This document shows, piece after piece, positions 56,872 to 64,000 of a stretch of 64,000 bases of DNA. The notes under the pieces were generated by a model. That model had not been told where the DNA came from. It worked only from the letters and a program-made list of their open reading frames with translations, and made no database searches. The position numbers and the translations under genes are program-made. Origin of the DNA: Zanthoxylum bungeanum (taxonomy: Eukaryota > Streptophyta > Magnoliopsida > Sapindales > Rutaceae); NCBI GenBank assembly GCA_019454045.1, contig SKCR01029069.1, positions 1 to 64,000 of the forward strand. Direction: 5' to 3'. Numbering within the stretch: the first letter of the stretch is position 1; each line of letters starts with the position of its first letter.

Positions 56872-57225
56872 AATTACAGAGTCATAAAGCTAATGAGTCA
56901 CACAATAAAATTGTGGAAAATAATAATTGAGCACATGTTAAGAAAGAAAAAAAGTATACCTAATAACCAATTTGGGTTCATGTCAGGAAAATCGACTATG
57001 GAAGCCATACATTTGCTAAGGAGATCGATTGAATATTATCGTAGTAGGGAGAAAGACCTTCATATGGTATTTATAGTAAAACATACGGTAGAGTACCAAG
57101 AGAAATTTTTTGAAGGGTACTAGAAAAGAAATGAGTACGTGTTACTTATATTACAGCCATTAAAGATATGTATAAAGGCGTAATGACTTGTGTTATTACT
57201 CAAAGAGAAATAACAATGCACTTTC
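56872..57225 (+). pseudogene. LINE reverse transcriptase fragment (RTE-like)
   Basis: IKLMSHTIKLWKIIIEHMLR, NNQFGFMSGKSTMEAIHLLRRSIEYYRSREKDLHMVFI and AIKDMYKGVMTCV match the fingers and palm of plant RTE-type LINE reverse transcriptases (usual FGFMPGRST, DLHMVFIDLEKAYD). The catalytic D-x-E-K-A-Y-D is broken (IVKHTVE). Both ends are missing; the downstream end coincides with the start of the Copia LTR at 57226. Confidence 0.8.
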
Positions 57226-57748
57226 TGTAGGAAACGACTTTCCTTAGCGCGGCGGAAGTTACTTGAGGTGGCATCAGGTCTGATATGGATCTTTAAAATT
57301 TTCTTTGCCTTCTCCATTTGTTGTAGTGGCCAAGATCAATCATTTATTGTCCAACGCTTAGATCAACCACTCGATCTTGCGAACTATGACTCGAAACCAA
57401 CAAACCAAAGAGTGGGCTTCACTCACAAAGATCAAACCTCTAAACAATTTAGAGAATTAAGATGTCACAATAGTGTTTGGCTTTTTAGAATTTCAAACAC
57501 TCTCACAACACTTGTGAATGTTTAAACTCTCTCTATTTTATCTCAAATTCTTTCTCACAACCCTTGTGTGAATGAATGCAAAATGTTAACCTTAGGAAGT
57601 GAGAGAAATGGTAGAGATCATATTCTCTTACACGAGACAATTAACCTTGTCATTAAACAACTAATGCTTTCTTGCAATGGCCAACACAAAAATGTGAATG
57701 TCATACCAAAGTAAAAGAAATGATAAGTTAAAGATAAGGACTTTGTCA
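57226..57748 (-). repeat. LTR and 3' UTR of a decayed Copia element
   Basis: Begins TGTAGGAAACG on the plus strand (CGTTTCCTACA end on the minus strand), with a GCGCGGCGGAAG stretch typical of Tork-type LTR ends. The inner boundary is unclear. The frame at 57268-57525 is not considered a gene. Confidence 0.5.
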
Positions 57749-58560
57749 TTAAGCATCTAATGTTGATTTCCTAGAATAGACATCCGTCTGAAAATCAGAG
57801 TCTGTATATCCTCTCAGAATCATATCCTGACTTGTATATACAAGTATATAATTTATCATTCTCCGAAGATACTTGAGAATATGTTTCACCGCTACCCAAT
57901 GATTTAATCCTGGGTTGGATTGAAACCTACTGACTACTCCCACTGCAAAACAGATGTCTGGTCTCGTGCATAACATATCATACATAAGACTTCCAACTGC
58001 TGAAGCATATGGTATATGTCTCATCTCCTCAACTCCTTGAGGTGTCTTAAGAGATTGTTCCTTAGATAAATGAATTCCATATCTGAAAGGTAAATTACCT
58101 TTCTTGGAATTCTGCATACCAAATCGTATAAGAATCTTATCGATATAAGATGCTTGAGACATTGCTAACAATAGTTTCTTGCGATCCCGAATGATCTGGA
58201 TCCCAAGTACATAACTTGCCTCTCCCAAATCTTTCATTTGTAATTGGTTAGCTAGCCATATTTTCACATCCGATAATATCTTTACATCATTCCCAATGAG
58301 TAAAATATCATTGACGTATAACACAAGGAAAACCACCTTACCATCAATGATGCGCTTGTAGACACAAGGCTCATCGATGTTCTGCTCAAAGTTATAGGAC
58401 TTGATCGTAGTATCAAACCTTATGTTCCAAGATTTAGATGTTTGCTTAAGTCCATAAATGAACCTTTGCAATTTGTAAAGTTTTTACAATTGACCTTCGG
58501 TAATAAACCCTTCTGGTTGTACCATATAGATACTCTCATCAAGATTGCCATTTAAGAATG
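57749..58560 (-). pseudogene. Reverse transcriptase and partial RNase H of the decayed Copia element
   Basis: Open from 58471 to 57749: FIYGLKQTSKSWNIRFD, LYVNDILLIGND, MKDLGEASYVLGIQIIRDR, AVGSLMYDMLCTRPDI, ILRGYTDSDFQTDVYSRKST, then cut off. The catalytic YVDD is YVND, a GAT-to-AAT change that removes an essential Asp. Upstream, MVQPEGFI-like text continues to about 58560 with stops. Confidence 0.87.
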
Positions 58561-59800
58561 CAGTCTTGTCATCCATTTTCCAAATCTCATAGTCATAATA
58601 TGCGGAAATGGAAAGAAGAATCCTGATGGATTTAATCATGCCTACTGGCGAGAAAGATTCTTCATAGTCAACTCTCTCTTTCTAGGTATAACCATTTGCC
58701 ACTAGCCTAGACTGAAAGTCTGTACTTTCCCATTTATTCCTATTTTTCTATTATAGATTCACTTGCAACCTATGGGTTTTACTCCATTAGGTTGGTCTAC
58801 AAGTTCCCAAACTGAGTTAAAATACATAAAATCCATCTCGAGGTTCATGGCTTTGAGCCATTCCTCTTTATCAGTATCTTCCATTGCACTACGATAGGTC
58901 AATGAATCATCTATACCATCACATGATGCAACAACTTGCACCTCACTATTTCCTAGATAGCGTTCAGGTTGTTTCGAAACCCTCCCACTACGTCTACGTG
59001 GTATGGTATCTTGATTGCATTTGACTTTCAGATGTAGAATGTGTAATGTCTTTGTCAACATTTGATAATGGTTTACTCGTCGTACCAGCAAATAACTCCT
59101 CAAGTAACACTTTACGACTTTGAGGTTTGAACTCTCTCAGATAATCCTCCTAAAGAAATAAAGAATTTGTCGACACAAATACTTTATTATCTTCAAGACT
59201 ATAAAAGAATCCACCCATAGTTTCCTTAGGATAGCCTAAAAATAGGCACATCTGTGAATGTGGTTCCAACATAATAGTCTTATTCTTTAGCACATGTGCC
59301 GGACACCCTCATATGTGAAAATGTCGCAAACTAACTTTATGACCACTCCACAACTCTAATTGAGTCTTAAAAACAGACTTGGAAGAAATTACATTCAGGA
59401 TATACATTTTATTTTGCAATGCATACCCCCAAAATGAACTAGGTATAGTGCTATAACTAAACATCGATCTCATCATGTCTAGTAGGGTGCGATTTCTCCT
59501 TTCTGTAACACCATTTTATTGTGGTGTTCCAGGTGTTGTGAGCTGTGAAAAAATTTCATGCTCAACTTAGAATTCCTCGAAATCTCTATCAAGGTATTCT
59601 CCTTCAAGATCTGATCGTAAAATTTTGATACTTTTTCCTAACTGGTTCTCAACCTCAGCACGATATTCTTTGAACTTTTCAAATGTATCTGAATTGTGCT
59701 GCATTAGGTAAACATATCTATATCTAGAATAATCGTCAATGAAAGTGACAAAGTATTCATAACCACCTCAATCTTTTACATTCATCGGTCCGCAAACATC
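58561..59800 (-). pseudogene. Integrase and linker of the decayed Copia element
   Basis: 59103-58759 carries the integrase-RT linker (RRSGRVSKQPERYLG, EEWLKAMNLEM, FNSVWELVDQPNGVKPIGCK, then a stop at the next Trp). Above it, fragments in shifting frames match the integrase core and its C-terminus (about 59130-59800). No intact frame. Confidence 0.75.
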
Positions 59801-59832
59801 CGAATGTATTAGATCAAATGTTTCTTTGGCTC

Positions 59833-61045
59833 TTAACCTTTTTTTCCAGTAAAAGGTCTCTTGGTTATTTTGCCTTCTAGATAGGATTGGCAGACAGGTA
59901 AAGTACCGAGTTTTAACTGATTTAAAACTCGGTTCTTAATTAGTCTATCTATCCGGTCAAGGTTAATGTGACTAAGTCTAAGGTGCCATAAATATTTATC
60001 ATCATGAGAAATATTTTGTCGTTTTGTTTTAGATATTTCAATCTTAAATATTTCATTATTAAGCAGTGATTCATACATTAACGACCTTAATACATAAATT
60101 ATTCTCGGAGTTTCCGTGCATATATTTAATCTATTTCTACTAATAATAACTGACTTATTATTAAATGAAATAGAAAAAACCACATTCTATAAGTTTTTTT
60201 ACGGAAATCAAATTCCTACGAAAACCAGGAATATATAGTACACCATTCAAACATATATTAAAATTCAAATTTGAAACTCCCACTACTTTCGATGAAACAA
60301 CATCCATTATCCCAACTCTCATTGTGAAGCTATCTTTAGCAAGGTCCCTTCATGAGTCAAGTAGCTACAAAGAACAACAAACATGGTTAGTGGCACTAAA
60401 ATCAACAATCCATATGGATTTATCATCTTTCACCAAAAGAGACTCAATGACAAGTAAATCGTATTTACCTGTATTCTTCTCCTCTTTAAGCTCAAAAAAG
60501 TATTTCGGACAATTCCTTTGGCATTGGTTCCCTTAGAGCCTTTGTTGTTCTTCTTTTTCATTGGTTTTACTTTTGCCTTCCAATTGTCTTTCTTCTTATT
60601 CCTTACAGATTTAGAAGATTCGGTAATATTTGCCTCGACATTGGACCTATGAGGACCATTCATACTGGACTCGTAATTGGTGAGCTCATTTAGCAGTTCA
60701 GTCAACGTAAAAGTAAACTTATTCATAAAACAGTTGCTTTTGAACTGCATGAAACTCTTCAGAAAGGTTTCCATGATCATTGTCACCTAGCTTTGCACAT
60801 TGATACGTGCACCATGAGTTTTAGCCATATTAAGATGAGACATCATCCTTAACACATGGTCTCAGACTAAAGTGTCTTCCTTCATTCTAGCGGTCAATAC
60901 AGAGACTATTGCCTCATGTTGTTGCCGGTCTGAAGGTTGCCTAAATATAAACTATAATGACTACATAATCATTGATGCAGTCGCCATAGGATCATGCTGT
61001 GCAGCAAGAACCTCAGACATGGATGTTATCAAATAGCTATGGGCT
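59833..61045 (-). pseudogene. gag, protease and GAG-pre-integrase of the decayed Copia element, 5'-truncated
   Basis: 60183-59833: WHLRLSHINLDRIDRLIKN and CQSYLEGKITKRPF (GAG-pre-integrase). About 60430-60190: protease region with FSATNHV (normal D-S-G-A lost) and FRRNLISV. 60786-60430: gag C-terminus FLKSFMQFKSNCFMNKFTFTLTELLNEL. 61020-60790: SYLITSMSEVLAAQHDPMATAS and MMSHLNMAKTHGARI. Homology stops near 61045; no gag N-terminus or 5' LTR follows. Confidence 0.77.
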
Positions 61046-61425
61046 TTCTCATTGTGGATGCTGGAATTCGACCGAGGTCCACAATCAGAATTTGGAAATA
61101 GGGGTACTAACGATCCTGCAAAACAAAGAAGAATGAATGTGAGTAGACTGCCTACCGGTGTGGTAGGTACCGGGGACACTCCGACCCCCAAGTCAGTAGT
61201 ATGAAATGAACAGTAAATATGTTAACTATGAAAGCAAGGTTTGCTATTACCTTGACCTTCTTTGGGTGGCCGTGAGGGCGGAAGAAAGTGTTTAGGAAAT
61301 GTGAAGCTCTGAGAGCTTATGTCAGAGAAGAGAAGCTCGTCAGAAAGAACTGCCATGTTTCTCATATTTTGTTGCAATTTATAGTTGAAGGTGAGTGACT
61401 TTTGCAGCTGGCATAAGTCCCACAA
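61046..61425 (-). other. Possible spliced 5' exons of an unknown gene
   Basis: On the minus strand, ATGGCAGTTCTTTCTGACG at about 61355 opens MAVLSDELLFSDISSQSFTF with a GTAATA donor after KEGQ (near 61252), preceded by ACTATAAATTG. A second segment behind a TTTGTTTTGCAG acceptor (near 61117) reads GSLVPLFPNSDCGPRSNSS up to the truncated Copia gag. The family is not recognised; could be chance. Confidence 0.25.
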
Positions 61426-61445
61426 TGTGCTAAGATATCTTTATT

Positions 61446-61915
61446 TAGTGAACAAAGTGGAGCAGTTTGATTATGATTAGGGTAAATGGGAAATGTTTGG
61501 TATAGATTTGGCTTTATGTATGAATCATTTTTCTGCAAGTGGAATAAGGGTTTTGTTGGGCTTTACCTTGGGCTTTCCGGTATTTAGCATCTCTGTCTGT
61601 GGGCCTTATCTGACATTGGTTTCAAATGGAAAGACAATTTTACCCCTGGCCCAAATCTGGCACGTATAGTGTGTTTTTTTGGGCTTTAAGGTAAAAGACG
61701 GTTTTACCCTTGGCTCAAGTTTGGTCCATATAGTTTGTCCCTTACTCTCTAAGTCAAAATTTTTTTGTCTTAGAGAGTATATACATTTGCGTCGTATGAC
61801 ATTAATCATAAAAGCATGTGATAAGAATGTATCACATTTATAAGAGTATGTATAAAACGTGGTTCTGGAATATATCGCATACATCATATGATCTGATGAG
61901 GTTTTAGTTTTAGAC
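61446..61915. other. Intergenic DNA between gene remnant and satellite
   Basis: No gene recognised. Contains a local duplication (GACAATTTTACCCYTGGC / GACGGTTTTACCCTTGGC, about 61631 and 61699). The minus-strand frame at 61606-61965 runs into the satellite and is not called. Confidence 0.45.
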
Positions 61916-64000
61916 TTTGATTCGACTTGACTCGTGGGAAATGTTCCTTCGGTCGACTGAAACAAATGTTGGTTCAGGAGTTACACTTGACTCGACAAGA
62001 GTCATGGGGATTGTCCCTTGGTTGACTGAACCGAGTGCTGATTGAGGAGTACAATTGACTCGACAAGAGTCATGGGGATTGTCCTTTAGTCGACTAAACC
62101 GAATGCTGGTTCAGGATTTACACTTGACTCGACAAGAGTTATGGGGATTGTTCCTTAGTCGACTGAACCAAATGTAGGTTCAGGAGTTCCATTTGACTCG
62201 ACAAGAGTCATGGGGAATGTCCCTTAGTCGACTGAACCAAATGTAGGTTCAGGAGTTCCATTTGACTCCTCAAGAGTCATGGGGAATGTCCCTTAGTCGA
62301 CTGAACCAAATGTAGGTTCAGGAGTTCAATTTGACTCGACAAGAGTCATAGGGAATGTCCCTTAGTCGACTGAACCAATGTAGGTTCAGGAGTTCAATTT
62401 GACTCGACAAGAGTCATAGGGAATGTCCCTTAGTCGACTGAACCAAATGTAGGTTCAGGAGTTCAATTTGACTCGACAAGAGTCATAGGGAATGTCCCTT
62501 AGTCGACTGAACCAAATGTAGGTTCAGGAGTTCAATTTGACTCGACAAGCGTCATTGGGAATGTCCCTTAGTCGACTGAACCAAATGTAGGTTCATGAGT
62601 TCCATTTGACTCGACAAGAGTCATGGGGAATGTCCCTTAGTCGACTGAACCAAATGTAGGTTCAGGAGTTCCATTTGACTCGACAAGAGTCATGGGGAAT
62701 GTCCCTTAGTCGACTGAACCAAATGTAGGTTCAGGAGTTCCATTTGACTCGACAAGAGTCATGGGGAATGTCCCTTAGTCGACTGAACCAAATGTAGGTT
62801 CAGGAGTTCCATTTGACTCGACAAGAGTCATGGGGATCGTCCCTTAGTCGACTGAACCAAATGTAGGTTCAGGAGTTCCATTTGACTCCTCAAGAGTCAT
62901 GGGGAATGTCCCTTAGTCGACTGAACCAAATGTAGGTTCAGGAGTTCAATTTGACTCGACAAGAGTCATAGGGAATGTCCCTTAGTCGACTGAACCAAAT
63001 GTAGGTTCAGGAGTTCAATTTGACTCGACAAGAGTCATAGGGAATGTCCCTTAGTCGACTGAACCAAATGTAGGTTCAGGAGTTCAATTTGACTCGACAA
63101 GAGTCATAGGGAATGTCCCTTAGTCGACTGAACCAAATGTAGGTTCAGGAGTTCAATTTGACTCGACAAGAGTCATAGGGAATGTCCCTTAGTCGACTGA
63201 ACCAAATGTAGGTTCATGAGTTCCATTTGACTCGACAAGAGTCATGGGGAATGTCCCTTAGTCGACTGAACCAAATGTAGGTTCAGGAGTTCCATTTGAC
63301 TCGAGAAGAGTCATAGGGAATGTCCCTTAGTCGACTGAACCAAATGTAGGTTCAGGAGTTCCATTTGACTCGACAAGAGTCATGGGGAATGTCCCTTAGT
63401 CGACTGAACCAAATGTAGGTTCAGGAGTTCCATTTGACTCGACAAGAGTCATGGGGAATGTCCCTTAGTCGACTGAACCAAATGTAGGTTCAGGAGTTCC
63501 ATTTGACTCCTCAAGAGTCATAGGGAATGTCCCTTAGTCCACTGAACCAAATGTAGGTTCAGGAGTTCAATTTGACTCGACAAGAGTCATAGGGAATGTC
63601 CCTTAGTCGACTGAACCAAATGTAGGTTCAGGAGTTCAATTTGACTCGACAAGAGTCATAGGGAATGTCCCTTAGTCGACTGAACCAAATGTAGGTTCAG
63701 GAGTTCAATTTGACTCGACAAGAGTCATAGGGAATGTCCCTTAGTCGACTGAACCAAATGTAGGTTCAGGAGTTCAATTTGACTCGACAAGAGTCATAGG
63801 GAATGTCCCTTAGTCGACGAAACCAAATGTAGGTTCATGAGTTCCATTTGACTCGACAAGAGTCATGGGGAATGTCCCTTAGTCGACTGAACCAAATGTA
63901 GGTTCAGGAGTTCCATTTGACTCGAGAAGAGTCATAGGGAATGTCCCTTAGTCGACTGAACCAAATGTAGGTTCAGGAGTTCCATTTGACTCGACAAGAG
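61916..64000. repeat. 69-bp satellite array, about 30 monomers, with 621-bp higher-order repeat
   Basis: Monomers of 69 bp (68 in two cases) run to the window edge. The first three or four (61916-62190) are diverged; the rest are over 90 percent alike by eye. Marker variants recur every 620-621 bp: TGACTCCTC at 62264, 62884 and 63505; GGTTCATGAG near 62591, 63212 and 63833; TCGAGAAG at 63301 and 63922. So nine monomers form one higher-order unit. Each monomer contains inverted repeats TGACTC-n5-GAGTCA, GGGA-n3-TCCC, AGTCGACT and CTGAACC-n7-GGTTCAG. Confidence 0.97.

Overview
The window is nuclear DNA from a flowering plant, most likely a eudicot. The signs are spliced genes with GT-AG introns, an auxilin-like J-domain gene, a degenerate pentatricopeptide-repeat (PPR) gene, plant-type Ty1/Copia and Ty3/Gypsy LTR retrotransposons, tRNA-derived SINEs with poly(A) tails, and Mutator-, hAT- and Tourist-type non-autonomous DNA transposons. 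Nothing bacterial or organellar was seen, and no complete tRNA or rRNA gene was recognised. Most of the window is repeats.

Layout. 1-1099: 3' end of a probable Copia-type element inside a Gypsy element, whose internal region carries a plant transposon domain (1130-1718) and whose 3' LTR is 3165-4466. 4499-6057: a Tekay/Del-like gag fragment on the minus strand, then two inverted LTR copies around a 41-bp spacer, one arm with a (GT)28 tract. 6060-7560: degenerate Gypsy integrase fragment and LTR-like sequence. 9271-11751 (minus): the one clearly intact host gene, seven exons and 477 codons, a JAC1/auxilin-like J-domain protein. 13973-22564 (minus): a complete Copia element with TCTTT target duplication, broken by a few nonsense and frameshift mutations. 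A Mutator-like composite element (21495-22552, 9-bp duplication) sits three bases from the end of its 5' LTR. 25335-26141 (minus): PPR pseudogene. 26191-28628 (plus): a phase-consistent five-exon gene model of unknown identity, with a G-rich Tourist-like MITE in an intron. 28700-36883: SINEs of two families, a Mutator-like element (34016-34804) and a hAT-like element rich in GGAACCGG (34906-35900).

36884-52410: a 15.5-kb Tat/Retand-type Gypsy element with ATTTC target duplication, gag, protease, reverse transcriptase, RNase H, a second archaeal-type RNase H and a truncated integrase. A second LTR element (42492 to about 46300), apparently with a deletion, replaces the integrase core. Downstream lie three tandem-repeat arrays and an antisense gene (48026-50408, minus) with a PF04195-like domain. 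54184-56110: a solo LTR of the same family as the nested element, with CTTAT duplication. 56872-57225: LINE reverse-transcriptase fragment. 57226-61045 (minus): decayed, 5'-truncated Copia element. 61916-64000: a 69-bp satellite, about 30 monomers, running off the window, with a recent 9-monomer (621-bp) higher-order repeat and monomers built almost wholly of short inverted repeats.

The genes do not form a pathway. The host genes are separate loci in a repeat-rich region, and the order of insertions can be read from nesting and target-site duplications. I found no clearly new enzymatic system. The best leads are the dyad-structured satellite with higher-order organisation, the antisense gene of the Tat element, the strong hairpin in the Copia leader, and the unidentified spliced gene.
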